Below, piece by piece: positions 42,284 to 51,201 of a stretch of DNA of 64,000 nucleotides. The notes beneath the pieces are model-generated. The model saw only the letters and a list, made by a program, of their open reading frames with translations. It did not search any database and was not told where the DNA came from. This DNA comes from Gordonia spumicola (GTDB lineage Bacteria; Actinomycetota; Actinomycetes; Mycobacteriales; Mycobacteriaceae): NCBI RefSeq assembly GCF_009932475.1, contig NZ_BJOV01000005.1:558001-622000 (forward strand), given 5' to 3'. Position numbers and translations under genes: made by a program. How positions within the stretch are numbered: the stretch's first letter is position 1; each line of letters starts with the position of its first letter.

Positions 42284-43480
42284 ATGACCGCTCCCGAGCA
42301 ACGCGTGTCCGTGGCAGTGCCGATCGGTGCGGGCATCGTGTGTGCGCTTGTCGGATTCACGTCGTCGTTCGCCGTCGTGCTCGCCGGACTGCGCGCTGTC
42401 GGCGCGGACGCGGGGCAGGCCGCGTCCGGGCTGCTCGCGGTGAGCGTCGCGATGGGCGCCGCGACCGTCGTGCTGTCGTGGCGCTTCCGGATACCGATCA
42501 CATCGGCGTGGTCGACGCCCGGCGCCGCGCTCCTCGTCAGCACGGGCGCGGTCGGCGGGGGATGGCCCGCGGCGGTCGGCGCCTTCCTGGTGTGCGGCGT
42601 GCTGCTGGTCGTCACCGGACTGTGGCCGCGGCTCGCCGATCTTGTGACCCGCATACCGACGCCGATCGCGCAGGCCATGCTCGCCGGCGTCCTGCTGCCG
42701 CTGTGCATCGCGCCGCTGCACGGGGTGGTCGACGATCCGGCGGCCGTCGGACCGGTCCTTCTCGTGTGGCTGGTGGTCCTCTGGCTCCGGCCGCGCTGGG
42801 CGGTCCCCGCGGCGTTCGTCGCCGCCCTCGTCGTGATCGGCGTGGCGATCGGTCGCGACGGCACCGCGCCCGCCTTCGCCGATCTGCTGCCGACCCTGAC
42901 GTTCACCACGCCGTCGTTCACGATCGGAGCGCTCACCGGCGTCGCCGTACCTCTGTATCTGGTGACGATGGCCGCGCAGAACATCCCGGGCGTCGCCGTG
43001 ATGGCCGGGTACGACTACGACGTGCCGTGGCGGCCCGCGATGACCGTCACGGGAGTCGGATCGATCGTCGGCGCGGTCTTCGGCGGACACGCGGTGAACC
43101 TGGCCGCCATCAGCGCCGCGCTCGCGGCGGCTCCGGACGCCGATCCCGACCGCGAGCGGCGGTGGGTCGCCGGATTCACCACCGGGGTGTCGTACCTCGT
43201 CATGGGCCTCGGTTCGGCGGGTCTCGTCGCGGTGGTGCTCGCCGCACCCGACGGTGTGGTGCAGGCCGTCGCGGGCGTCGCCCTGCTTGGCGCGTTCGCC
43301 GGCGCGTGCTCGTCCGCGCTGGCCGACGCCGACTCCCGCCTGCCCGCGACCATCACGTTCGTCATCGCGGCGTCCGGAATCGGCATCGCGGGTGTGGGGT
43401 CCGCGTTCTGGGCGCTGGTCGTCGGCGTCGTCGTATGGTCGAGCGGAATCGGTCGAGCCGGGCCTTTCCGCCGTTTGTGA
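42284..43480 (+). CDS. benE: BenE family benzoate/H+ symporter-like transporter
   Basis: 398 residues, about 12 membrane spans. BenE-type features: SAWSTPGAALLVS near residue 80, TRIPTPIAQAMLAGVLL near 122, and PLYLVTMAAQNIPGVAVM near 225. Family members import benzoate with protons, but many have no proven substrate and no benzoate genes are near. The regulator is a cupin protein. The start ATG at 42284 fits the family; longer in-frame ORF upstream covers the divergent gene. Its stop codon lies inside the terminator stem that follows. Confidence 0.85.
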   Translation: MTAPEQRVSVAVPIGAGIVCALVGFTSSFAVVLAGLRAVGADAGQAASGLLAVSVAMGAATVVLSWRFRIPITSAWSTPGAALLVSTGAVGGGWPAAVGAFLVCGVLLVVTGLWPRLADLVTRIPTPIAQAMLAGVLLPLCIAPLHGVVDDPAAVGPVLLVWLVVLWLRPRWAVPAAFVAALVVIGVAIGRDGTAPAFADLLPTLTFTTPSFTIGALTGVAVPLYLVTMAAQNIPGVAVMAGYDYDVPWRPAMTVTGVGSIVGAVFGGHAVNLAAISAALAAAPDADPDRERRWVAGFTTGVSYLVMGLGSAGLVAVVLAAPDGVVQAVAGVALLGAFAGACSSALADADSRLPATITFVIAASGIGIAGVGSAFWALVVGVVVWSSGIGRAGPFRRL

Positions 43481-43511
43481 CCGATATCCGGTCACAAACG
43501 GCGGAAAGGCC
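43461..43511. terminator. Long bidirectional terminator overlapping the benE 3' end
   Basis: A perfect 23-bp stem, arms 43461-43483 and 43489-43511, loop ATATC. The last six benE codons and its TGA lie in the left arm. The right arm ends 12 nt before the stop of a short minus-strand ORF, as expected between convergent genes. Confidence 0.88.
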
Positions 43512-43523
43512 GCGGCTGATGGA

Positions 43524-43640
43524 CTACTTCACTTCGAACATGTCCAGCAGGCTGTTCGCTGTCGTCTCCGCGGCAGCGGCCTTCGTGCTCGAATCGGTCT
43601 GCGACGTGAACGACGCCCCTGGATGACAAAGGTCCGACAT
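43524..43640 (-). CDS. 38-codon ORF, probably the 3' remnant of a lost gene
   Basis: Minus-strand ORF starting MSDLCHPG and ending SLLDMFEVK, with its stop just before the shared terminator. The last 25 residues (SSTKAAAAETTANSLLD and on) have the codon pattern of a real C-terminus, but there is no ribosome site before the ATG and the 5' part runs into the BenE-like remnant on the other strand. It is best read as the tail of a gene truncated by a deletion. No family recognised. Confidence 0.35.
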   Translation of the reverse strand: MSDLCHPGASFTSQTDSSTKAAAAETTANSLLDMFEVK

Positions 43641-43643
43641 CGG

Positions 43644-43727
43644 GTGTCGGCATCGGCCGGTGTCGGGTCGGCGTTCTGGGCGCTCGTTGTCGCCTGGTCG
43701 ACTGGACTCGGTCGAGTTCGCACGTAA
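43644..43727 (+). pseudogene. Fragment of a second BenE-like gene (C-terminal 27 codons)
   Basis: Reads SASAGVGSAFWALVVAWSTGLGR and stops at TAA. It matches the benE C-terminus at 43382-43457 (GIAGVGSAFWALVV then WSSGIGR) with a 9-nt deletion and many third-position differences, so it is the end of a diverged paralogue and not a fresh copy. Nothing BenE-like is found upstream of it in frame. With the neighbouring minus-strand remnant it marks a deletion scar. Confidence 0.7.
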
Positions 43728-43812
43728 CCGCACGCCGCGCCCGGAGGGGCGAGGATGCTTGTTCACACGAGTCTCACAGGAACTCCGGACTCACCCCACG
43801 GAAGGAAGACGC

Positions 43813-44261
43813 ATGAAGCGCACACTCGGAGCAGTCTTGGCAGTCGTCGCCGCAGGCGCCGTGCTGGCGGGCTGCGGCAGCAGCGACTCGTCGAGCAACG
43901 ACGGTGTCAGCACGGACGCCAAGGCGACGGTCAAGGTGGAGGGCAAGGACCTGTCCGGGCTCGACCTGTCGTCGGTCAACTGCGTCAAGGCAGGGGACAA
44001 GATCACCGTCGGCAGTGCCGCCATCGACGGCCAGCAGGGCATCGGCATCATCATGACCGACGGCAACCCGCCGAAGGTCGACTCCTCGGCGTGGTCGTCG
44101 ACGGCTCGACACTCGCGGTCGCTCCCGGCGCCGGATCGGCCGAGGTGTCCGTCGACGGCGACACCTACACGATCAAGGGCACCGCCAAGGGTGCGGATCT
44201 GAAGAACATCACGGCGGGCATGATCTCGAAGGACTTCGAGGTCGTCGTCACCTGTAAGTGA
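43813..44261 (+). pseudogene. LpqH-family lipoprotein, frameshifted
   Basis: ATG with GAAGGAAG upstream, then a lipoprotein signal MKRTLGAVLAVVAAGAVLAGC with lipobox LAGC. The first frame reads well to TDGNPPKVDS near 44084, then becomes Arg/Ser noise. A +1-shifted frame carries on from LGVVVDGSTLAVAPG to DFEVVVTCK at 44261. The joined halves resemble the 19-kDa antigen (LpqH) family, with cysteines in VNCVK and VTCK. One missing base near 44083-44087 explains it. It is either a recent mutation or a sequencing error. Followed by a terminator. Confidence 0.82.
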
Positions 44262-44277
44262 TCCTCTGCGACATGAC

Positions 44278-44312
44278 GAGAGCCCCGGCACCATTGATGT
44301 GCCGGGGCTCTC
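44278..44312. terminator. Terminator after the lipoprotein gene
   Basis: Perfect 14-bp stem, arms 44278-44291 and 44299-44312, loop CATTGAT, followed by GTTCC. Also lies at the 3' end of the minus-strand tRNA-Gly, 7 nt beyond it. Confidence 0.85.
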
Positions 44313-44318
44313 GTTCCG

Positions 44319-44389
44319 AGCGGGTGACGGGAATCGAACCCGCGTAGCTAGTTTGGAAGACTAGGGCTCTACCATTGAGCTACACCCGC
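44319..44389 (-). tRNA. tRNA-Gly (anticodon UCC)
   Basis: 71-nt cloverleaf on the minus strand: acceptor arms GCGGGTG and CACCCGC, anticodon loop CTTCCAA, T arm GGTTCGATTCC, discriminator U as usual for glycine. CCA not encoded. Confidence 0.96.
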
Positions 44390-44518
44390 GTGCCGCAGTG
44401 CGACGGGCAAAACAGTACCCCAGTGCGTCCCCGATGAACAAAACCGGTCCCGGGTTCGCCAGCCGGACAGGGCGGGCCGTACTATGTGCGTTTGGCTGTG
44501 CCCTCGAGGTGCGGCCGC

Positions 44519-44592
44519 CGGGATGTGGCGCAGCTTGGTAGCGCATCCGCTTTGGGAGCGGAGGGTCGCAGGTTCAAATCCTGTCATCCCGA
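44519..44592 (+). tRNA. tRNA-Pro (anticodon UGG)
   Basis: 74-nt cloverleaf: acceptor arms CGGGATG and CATCCCG, anticodon loop TTTGGGA, T arm GGTTCAAATCC, discriminator A. Ends 41 nt before the tig start codon, so processing of a common transcript with tig is possible. Confidence 0.96.
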
Positions 44593-44633
44593 CGAATCAC
44601 GTGAGCAGAGAACAACAAGGAGCACTGAAAGCC

Positions 44634-45983
44634 GTGAAGAGCACCGTCGAGCAGCTGAGCCCGACCCGAGTCAAGCTGAATGTCGAGGTTCCGTTCGAGG
44701 AACTCTCCGGTGACTTCGACCGGGCATACAAGTCGCTCGCCCAGCAGATCCGCATCCCCGGCTTCCGCCCGGGCAAGGCTCCGGCCAAGTTGATCGAGGC
44801 GCGCGTCGGCCGCCAGTCGATCCTGGAGCAGGTCGTCAACGACGCGCTGCCCGCCAAGTACTCGCAGGCCATCGCCGAAGCGGACGTCAAGGCGATCAGC
44901 CAGCCCGAGATCGATGTCGCCGAGCTCGAAGACGGCCAGCCTGTGCGTTTCACCGCTGAGGTCGACATCCGTCCGGAGATCACCCTGCCCGACTACTCGA
45001 CCATCGCGGTCCAGGTCGACGCCATCGAGGTGGCCGACGCCGACGTCGAGACCGAGGTCGACAACCTCCGTGCGCGCTTCGGCACGCTCGTCGGTGTCGA
45101 GCGCGGCGCGGCCGACGGCGACTTCGTGTCGATCGACCTGGTCGCGACGGTCGACGGCGAGACCGTCGACGAGGCGACCACCGAGGGGCTGTCCCACGAG
45201 GTCGGCGGCGGAGACCTGGTCGACGGACTCGACGAGGCGCTGCAGGGCCTGAAGGCGGGCGAGAACGCCACCTTCACCACGACTCTCGTCGCGGGCGAGC
45301 ACGCGGGCCGCGAGGCCGACGTGACCGTCACGGTCAACTCGGTGAAGGAGCGCGAGCTCCCCGCCGTCGACGACGACTTCGCCCAGCTCGCCAGCGAGTT
45401 CGACACCGCCGACGAACTGCGCGAGAGCCTCCGCGAGCGTGCCGCCGAGAGCAAGAAGTACGAGCAGGCCGGAGCCATCCGCGACGCCGTCCTCGAGCAG
45501 CTCCTCGAGACCGTCGAGTTCCCGCTGCCGGAGAAGATCGTCGACGACGAGGTCGAGGGCGTCCAGCACCAGCTGGTCCACGCTCTGGGTCACGACGACG
45601 CTCAGGTGGACAAGTTCCTCGAGGCGCAGGGCAAGACCCGCGAGGAGTGGGACGCCGAGAGCCGCGCGGACGCCGAGAAGTCGGTCCGCACGCAGCTCCT
45701 GCTCGACTCGATCGCCGACGCCCTCGAGGTCGAGGTCGGCCAGGACGAGCTCACCCAGCAGATCATCATGCAGTCGCAGCGCTACGGCGTCGCACCGCAG
45801 GAGTTCATCCAGCAGCTGCAGAACGCGAACCAGATCGGCGCCCTGTACGCCGACGTGCGTCGCAACAAGGCTCTCGCCGAGGTCATCGGCGAGGCCGCGG
45901 TCACCGACAACAACGGTGAGGTCATCGACACCAAGGCGTTCTTCGGCGATGCCGACGACGACGCCGAGGGCGACGACGCCTGA
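44634..45983 (+). CDS. tig: Trigger factor
   Basis: 449 residues. Ribosome-binding N-domain with FRPGKAPAKLIEARVG near residue 44, the FKBP-type peptidyl-prolyl isomerase domain about 155-240 (GDFVSIDLVATVDGE), and a long helical C-domain with an acidic tail (DADDDAEGDDA). It shelters nascent chains at the ribosome exit. GTG at 44634 with AAGGAG upstream gives the canonical KSTVEQLSPTRV start. Precedes clpP1P2 as in mycobacteria (Rv2462c). Confidence 0.95.
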   Translation: MKSTVEQLSPTRVKLNVEVPFEELSGDFDRAYKSLAQQIRIPGFRPGKAPAKLIEARVGRQSILEQVVNDALPAKYSQAIAEADVKAISQPEIDVAELEDGQPVRFTAEVDIRPEITLPDYSTIAVQVDAIEVADADVETEVDNLRARFGTLVGVERGAADGDFVSIDLVATVDGETVDEATTEGLSHEVGGGDLVDGLDEALQGLKAGENATFTTTLVAGEHAGREADVTVTVNSVKERELPAVDDDFAQLASEFDTADELRESLRERAAESKKYEQAGAIRDAVLEQLLETVEFPLPEKIVDDEVEGVQHQLVHALGHDDAQVDKFLEAQGKTREEWDAESRADAEKSVRTQLLLDSIADALEVEVGQDELTQQIIMQSQRYGVAPQEFIQQLQNANQIGALYADVRRNKALAEVIGEAAVTDNNGEVIDTKAFFGDADDDAEGDDA

Positions 45984-46010
45984 TTCCCCCGCCCCTGATC
46001 GGGGCGCATC

Positions 46011-46050
46011 CACGACAGCCGGGACGGACACTCGTCCCGGCTGTCGTGTT
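46011..46050. terminator. Terminator after tig
   Basis: Perfect 16-bp stem, arms 46011-46026 and 46033-46048, loop GACACT, followed by TTCTCC. Separates tig from the clp genes, whose promoter should lie in the 150 bp that follow. Confidence 0.88.
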
Positions 46051-46198
46051 CTCCCAGAGATGAACCCGCAGGACGTCGCTCGGGGGTGTTCTGCTGTGAG
46101 CGAATACGGGGTGTCTGTGGAACAACGGGACCCCCTTCAGTGATTAATCTCGGTGACAACGCCGACACGGGCAGTATTTCGACAGATAGGTACAACCA

Positions 46199-46801
46199 GT
46201 GAGCACTCTCCACACGCCCTCGATGAGCTCGGGCGTCGCCGGCCTGAACCTGACTGATTCGGTCTTCGAACGCCTCCTTCGCGAGCGCATCATTTTCCTC
46301 GGCACCCAGGTGGACGACGACATCGCCAACCGCCTGTGCGCGCAGATCCTGCTGCTCGCCGCGGAAGACCCCGAGAAGGACATCAACCTGTACATCAACT
46401 CGCCCGGCGGCAGCGTCACGGCGGGTATGGCGATCTTCGACACGATGCAGCTCGCACCGTGCGACGTCGCGACCTACGCGATGGGCATGGCCGCGTCGAT
46501 GGGCCAGTTCCTGCTCGCGGCGGGAGCCAAGGGCAAGCGTCACGCGCTGCCGCACGCCCGGATCATGATGCACCAGCCGTCGGCGGGCATCGGCGGCACC
46601 GCGGCCGACATCGCGATCCAGGCCGAGCAGTTCGCCGCCACCAAGCGTGAGATGAACCGTCTCAACGCCGAGTTCACCGGTCAGCCGCTCGAGAAGATCG
46701 AGGCCGACGCGGATCGCGACAACTGGTTCACCGCGACCGAGGCCAAGGAGTACGGCTTCGTCGATCACGTGGTCACGACCGTCATCCGCCCGGGCTCCTG
46801 A
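46199..46801 (+). CDS. clpP1: ATP-dependent Clp protease proteolytic subunit ClpP1
   Basis: 200 residues. Active Ser near residue 100 in GMAASMGQF and His near 125 in MMHQP, with the family segment [12 protein letters not shown]. In Mycobacteriales ClpP1 and ClpP2 form a mixed tetradecamer that works with ClpX or ClpC1 and is essential. GTG start; the short leader is cleaved in relatives. ClpP2 follows after 48 nt. Confidence 0.95.
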   Translation: MSTLHTPSMSSGVAGLNLTDSVFERLLRERIIFLGTQVDDDIANRLCAQILLLAAEDPEKDINLYINSPGGSVTAGMAIFDTMQLAPCDVATYAMGMAASMGQFLLAAGAKGKRHALPHARIMMHQPSAGIGGTAADIAIQAEQFAATKREMNRLNAEFTGQPLEKIEADADRDNWFTATEAKEYGFVDHVVTTVIRPGS

Positions 46802-46849
46802 GCCTGTCCGACACACGTCACCTTCCCTTCACCGGCTACGGAGAAACCC

Positions 46850-47527
46850 ATGTACAACCACCTTCCCGCCGACGTCCGCGCGGGCATCTCGGATTCGGCC
46901 ATCGCCCTCAAGCAGATGCAGGCGCGGTACATCCTGCCGTCGTTCATCGAGAACACCCCGAACGGTCAGCGCCAGTACGACCCGTACGCGAAGCTCTTCG
47001 AGGAGCGCATCGTGTTCGTCGGCACGCCGATCGACCAGACCGTCGCCAACGACGTGATGGCGCAGCTGCTGGTCCTGGAGAGCCAGGATCCCGACCGTGA
47101 CATCACCATGTACATCAATTCGCCCGGCGGCAGCGTCCCCGACATGCTCGCCATCTACGACACGATGCAGTACGTGCACTGCGACGTCGTCACCGTCTGC
47201 CTCGGCGAGGCGGCGTCCGCCGCGGCGATCCTGCTGGCGGGCGGAACCCCCGGCAAGCGCGCGGCGCTGCCGAACGCCACCGTCCTGATCCACCAGCCGC
47301 GCACCGGTGGCGCCTACCAGGGCCAGGTGTCCGACCTGGAGATCCAGGCGGCCGAGATCGAGCGCATCCGCAAGCGCCTCGACGAGATCCTCGCCTCGCA
47401 CACCGGTCAGGACGCGGAGAAGATCCGCAAGGACACCGATCGGGACAACATTCTGACGGCCGACCAGGCCAAGGAGTACGGCATCATCGACGAGGTCTTC
47501 GACTACCGCAAGAAGTCGGCCCGCTAG
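46850..47527 (+). CDS. clpP2: ATP-dependent Clp protease proteolytic subunit ClpP2
   Basis: 225 residues. Catalytic Ser near residue 123 in [10 protein letters not shown] (Ala instead of Met after the Ser, as in other ClpP2) and His near 148 in [16 protein letters not shown] precedes. Second ring of the ClpP1P2 protease. Has a longer N-terminal propeptide-like region than ClpP1. ClpX follows after 86 nt. Confidence 0.95.
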   Translation: MYNHLPADVRAGISDSAIALKQMQARYILPSFIENTPNGQRQYDPYAKLFEERIVFVGTPIDQTVANDVMAQLLVLESQDPDRDITMYINSPGGSVPDMLAIYDTMQYVHCDVVTVCLGEAASAAAILLAGGTPGKRAALPNATVLIHQPRTGGAYQGQVSDLEIQAAEIERIRKRLDEILASHTGQDAEKIRKDTDRDNILTADQAKEYGIIDEVFDYRKKSAR

Positions 47528-47613
47528 CAATCTGTGTTTCGCAGGTCCGAACACAGGCAAGCGCGAGTACCGTTCACGGTGACGCGCGTCAGTAAGAAAG
47601 TAGGTGCGGCCAC

Positions 47614-48894
47614 ATGGCGCGAATGGGAGACGGCGGAGACCTGCTGAAGTGCTCGTTCTGCGGTAAGAGCCAGAAGCAGGTCAAGAAGTTGATCGCTGGT
47701 CCGGGTGTCTACATCTGCGACGAGTGCATCGACCTGTGCAACGAGATCATCGAGGAGGAGCTGGCCGAGACCAGCGACGTCAAGCTCGACGAGCTTCCGA
47801 AGCCCGCGGAGATCCGCGACTTCCTCGACAACTATGTGGTGGGTCAGGACACGGCCAAGCGCACGCTCGCCGTCGCCGTGTACAACCACTACAAGCGCAT
47901 CCAGGCGGGGGAGAAGAAGTCGGACAAGCGCAGCTCGGTGGAGACCGTCGAGCTCGCGAAGTCGAACATCTTGATGCTCGGCCCGACGGGTTGCGGCAAG
48001 ACCTATCTCGCGCAGACTCTCGCGAAGATGCTGAACGTCCCGTTCGCGATCGCCGACGCGACCGCGCTCACCGAGGCAGGTTATGTCGGAGAGGACGTCG
48101 AGAACATCCTCTTGAAGCTGATCCAGGCGGCCGACTACGACGTGAAGCGTGCCGAGACGGGCATCATCTACATCGACGAGGTCGACAAGATCGCCCGCAA
48201 GAGCGAGAACCCGTCGATCACGCGTGACGTGTCGGGTGAAGGCGTGCAGCAGGCGCTGCTGAAGATCCTCGAGGGCACGCAGGCGTCGGTCCCGCCGCAG
48301 GGCGGACGCAAGCACCCGCACCAGGAGTTCATCCAGCTGGACACGACGAACGTCCTGTTCATCGTGGCGGGAGCCTTCGCCGGCCTGGAGAAGGTCGTGG
48401 CCGAGCGCGTCGGCAAGCGCGGCATCGGTTTCGGCAACGAGGTGTCGAGCCGCAAGGACGTCGACACGACCGACCACTTCGCCGACGTCATGCCCGAGGA
48501 TCTGATCAAGTTCGGTCTGATCCCCGAGTTCATCGGCCGTCTCCCGATGATCGCGTCGGTGCGTAACCTCGACAAGGAAGCGCTCGTCTCGATCCTCGCC
48601 GAACCGAAGAACGCACTGGTCAAGCAGTACGGTCGTCTCTTCGACATGGACAACGTGGAGCTAGAGTTCACGCAGGACGCCCTCGAGGCGATCGCCGACC
48701 AGGCGATCCACCGCGGCACCGGAGCCCGCGGTCTCCGCGCGATCATGGAGGAAGTCCTGCTTCCCGTCATGTACGACATCCCCAGCCGCGACGACGTCGC
48801 CAAGGTCGTCGTCACCGGTGAGACGGTCCGCGACAATGTCCTTCCCACCATCGTCCCGCGCAAGGACGACGGCCCGAAGGAGAAGTCGGCGTAG
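47614..48894 (+). CDS. clpX: ATP-dependent Clp protease ATP-binding subunit ClpX
   Basis: 426 residues. N-terminal zinc-binding domain with C13, C16, C35 and C38, Walker A GPTGCGKT near residue 125, Walker [10 protein letters not shown], and the pore loop GYVGEDVE. Unfolds substrates and threads them into ClpP1P2. Followed directly by a 67-bp palindrome that should end the transcript. Confidence 0.96.
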   Translation: MARMGDGGDLLKCSFCGKSQKQVKKLIAGPGVYICDECIDLCNEIIEEELAETSDVKLDELPKPAEIRDFLDNYVVGQDTAKRTLAVAVYNHYKRIQAGEKKSDKRSSVETVELAKSNILMLGPTGCGKTYLAQTLAKMLNVPFAIADATALTEAGYVGEDVENILLKLIQAADYDVKRAETGIIYIDEVDKIARKSENPSITRDVSGEGVQQALLKILEGTQASVPPQGGRKHPHQEFIQLDTTNVLFIVAGAFAGLEKVVAERVGKRGIGFGNEVSSRKDVDTTDHFADVMPEDLIKFGLIPEFIGRLPMIASVRNLDKEALVSILAEPKNALVKQYGRLFDMDNVELEFTQDALEAIADQAIHRGTGARGLRAIMEEVLLPVMYDIPSRDDVAKVVVTGETVRDNVLPTIVPRKDDGPKEKSA

Positions 48895-48912
48895 TCTGGC
48901 GGTCCTTGACCT

Positions 48913-48979
48913 TTACGCCCTGAGCGTTCTTTCCCGCTCACGAACTATTCGTGAGCGGGAAAGGACGCTCAGGGCGTAA
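48913..48979. repeat. Palindromic repeat element, copy A (clpX terminator)
   Basis: Arms 48913-48944 and 48948-48979 are 32 bp each and differ at one position that can still form a G-U pair in RNA; loop CTA. Begins 19 nt after the clpX stop. A related copy lies at 51202-51268 with the same layout and the shared core CCCGCTCACGAA/TTCGTGAGCGGG. It can act as a bidirectional terminator, but the conservation between copies exceeds what a terminator needs. Confidence 0.85.
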
Positions 48980-48997
48980 GTCGTTCAGCGGCGTCGG

Positions 48998-50062
48998 CTA
49001 TGCGATCGGGAGTGGTCGTATGTGCGGGTCACCGGGCTGCTGCCCACATTGAACTGCCCCGTGGATGATCATGCATGGACCGCTGATAGCGGATGCGCTC
49101 TCGCTGACGGCGACACGAGACGGCGTCGACGGGCCGTCGCCACCCCAGCAGAATGGGGTTCCGTCCGACAGTGCACACACGACTGTGTAGTGAGTGCTGA
49201 GCGCGGTGACGCCGGTCAAAGCCGTCACATCGGCGGCATATGTTCGGTCGGACAGGCTGCCGTCGCCGATGGATCCGCTCGAACCGTGGCCCCAACAGCG
49301 AACCCGTCCCGAAGCGATGGCACACGCGGTGTACCCGTTGGTCCGCACCAGTTCCGAGCCCTGAGTACCCGGGACTCGCTCGGCATTCTTGGAGCCGAAG
49401 GTCTGACCCCAGCAATACGCTTCGCCGCCGGCGACAGCACATCCCATGTGGGCATCGACCGACATGTCGGTGACGCCCGAAACACCCTCGATCAATACGG
49501 GATGGGTCTTGTCGGAAATACCCAGTGCATAGGCGCCGAGTCCACCCCAGCAGTAGACTGCTCCGTTCGACACGGCGCAGGTGGATGACGGACCTTCGTC
49601 GGTTCGGTCGACACCGGTTGCGATCGCGGTCACTCGAGTCAACCCGGGGATCTGTGTGGGTCGGTCACGTCGGATTGTCGTGCCGTCGGCCAGTTGGCCG
49701 TCCTTGTTGTTGCCCCAGCAGTACGCACTGCCATTGGCGACGGCGCATGCGGACTGGTAGTTGGATGACACTGCGGTGACGCCGCTCAGTTCCTCGACAC
49801 GTTTCAGCGGACGAAAGTCGTCGTACTCTGTTGACGAAGGGAAGTCCTGACAGTACAGATCGGCGTCGGCTGTGATGGCACACGTGTTTCCTTGGGTTGG
49901 ATTCAAGGAGACGAATTCGAGCGGGCCGTCATTGCCGGGGGTACCTCGAGTGAGGAGCGCAATGGATCCGAACACCAGCACGTTCGCTACGACCAGCACC
50001 GCCACCACAATGAACAGTGTGTGTCGCGATCGCCGAATCGACGTGCGTGATGTGTCGTTCAC
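48998..50062 (-). CDS. RCC1-repeat membrane-anchored protein
   Basis: About 354 residues from the GTG at 50062. Short cytoplasmic segment, a single span HTLFIVVAVLVVANVLVFGSI near residues 14-34, then an extracytoplasmic region with five to six RCC1-like units, each marked by a cysteine and CWG (AYCWGNNKDGQLADG, VYCWGGLG, YCWGQTFG, RCWGHGSSG, FCWGGDG). These should build a beta-propeller with repeated disulphides. Function unknown. The start is uncertain: no ribosome site is clear and the frame stays open upstream. Not part of the mycobacterial order. Confidence 0.72.
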   Translation of the reverse strand: MNDTSRTSIRRSRHTLFIVVAVLVVANVLVFGSIALLTRGTPGNDGPLEFVSLNPTQGNTCAITADADLYCQDFPSSTEYDDFRPLKRVEELSGVTAVSSNYQSACAVANGSAYCWGNNKDGQLADGTTIRRDRPTQIPGLTRVTAIATGVDRTDEGPSSTCAVSNGAVYCWGGLGAYALGISDKTHPVLIEGVSGVTDMSVDAHMGCAVAGGEAYCWGQTFGSKNAERVPGTQGSELVRTNGYTACAIASGRVRCWGHGSSGSIGDGSLSDRTYAADVTALTGVTALSTHYTVVCALSDGTPFCWGGDGPSTPSRVAVSESASAISGPCMIIHGAVQCGQQPGDPHIRPLPIA

Positions 50063-50239
50063 CCGCAAGAGTAGATCACGGGGTGACTCGAGCAATCGGC
50101 TCAGGTCGAGCTTTGAAATCGAACGAATGACAGTTCGCGATTGTGTCGTAGTCAGCGAACATTTCGTGCTCGGCTCGGCGATTCCCGCTCGGACTTCGTC
50201 TGTGAGCGAGAGACGAAACCGTGGGCGGGAAGTGGGCCT

Positions 50240-51199
50240 GTGGATAACGTGGTCGACGGATCGAGCTCGCCGGTGTTCACTCCTGGCATGTGGCCTCGAG
50301 ATGAGTTCGGGATCGTCCGCCGATCTGCGGCGTTGGACGTCGGTCTCACCGACACCGACCTGAAGCGTGCGGTGCGGGACGGCGAACTGATCGTCCTCGA
50401 TCGTGGCGCATTGCTCCCGACGTCTGCTCTTCCGCAATACGACGTCGACGATGCCGTCTACCGGTGGAAGGTGGTCGCGGCCGCCGCCGGCCAAACCTGC
50501 TCGCTGAGTCACGAGTCGGCCGCCGCGTTCCACGGACTGGAACTGTTGAAACCGGAACGAACCGTCGTCCACTTCGCGAAACGGCGCAATGGCGGTGGAC
50601 GCCGCACCGCGACCCGACATTTCCACTCTGGACTACCCGACGATGCGGTCGTCCACGTGGACGGAATCGCGGTGTCGACGATGGCACGGACCGCGATCGA
50701 CGTCGCGGCGACATCCAACTTTCCACGCGCACTCACGGTCATCGACAGTGCGCTGCGCCACGGGGCGACCATGGAGGAACTGCGAGCGGAGGCGGGCCGC
50801 CACCGAGTCCGAGGCGCGGGGATGGTCCGGTCGGCGCTCAAGTACGGCGACGGGCGGTCCGCGAATCCCGGCGAATCCTGGGGGCGAGCCCAGATGATCA
50901 CGTCCAGGCTTCCACTGCCGGATCTTCAGGTCGAGTTCGTGCTCGAGGACGGTTCGATCGCGATCGTCGACTATTGCTGGGACGGGATCGTCGTCGGCGA
51001 GTTCGACGGCCTTCGCAAATTCTGCCGCGACCTGCGCCCGGGTGAGCGCGTCGAAGACGCCGTGGTGCGAGAGAAGATCCGAGAGGATCGGCTCCGCGAT
51101 CTGGTCCGTCACGTCGGACGGTGGATCTGGCGCGACCTCGAGAATCGGACGATGGTCGACCGTATGCGCGCAAAGCTGGAAGACGCTGGCCTCGCCTGA
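50240..51199 (+). CDS. AbiEi-like winged helix plus DUF559-type nuclease-fold protein
   Basis: About 319 residues. N-terminal winged-helix segment (FGIVRRSAALDVGLTDTDLKRAV, then LIVLDRGALLP) resembles the antitoxin domain of AbiEi proteins. C-terminal part has a PD-(D/E)XK-like pattern, IAIVDYCWDGIVVGEFDG near residues 238-255, as in DUF559/Vsr-like domains. Proteins of this shape are frequent in actinobacteria and have no fixed toxin partner; no AbiEii gene is present here. Start may be GTG 50240 or ATG 50288. A perfect DnaA-box 9-mer, TGTGGATAA, overlaps the first start codon. Confidence 0.65.
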   Translation: MDNVVDGSSSPVFTPGMWPRDEFGIVRRSAALDVGLTDTDLKRAVRDGELIVLDRGALLPTSALPQYDVDDAVYRWKVVAAAAGQTCSLSHESAAAFHGLELLKPERTVVHFAKRRNGGGRRTATRHFHSGLPDDAVVHVDGIAVSTMARTAIDVAATSNFPRALTVIDSALRHGATMEELRAEAGRHRVRGAGMVRSALKYGDGRSANPGESWGRAQMITSRLPLPDLQVEFVLEDGSIAIVDYCWDGIVVGEFDGLRKFCRDLRPGERVEDAVVREKIREDRLRDLVRHVGRWIWRDLENRTMVDRMRAKLEDAGLA

Positions 51200-51201
51200 C
51201 T

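Noticed and set aside
43254..43727. 157-codon plus-strand open frame through the benE end
   Set aside because: Out of frame with benE for most of its length; only the last 27 codons are meaningful and are reported as a BenE-like remnant.
50239..50247. TGTGGATAA, a perfect DnaA-box 9-mer
   Set aside because: Single copy with no cluster of boxes, no AT-rich unwinding region and no dnaA or dnaN nearby; not an origin.
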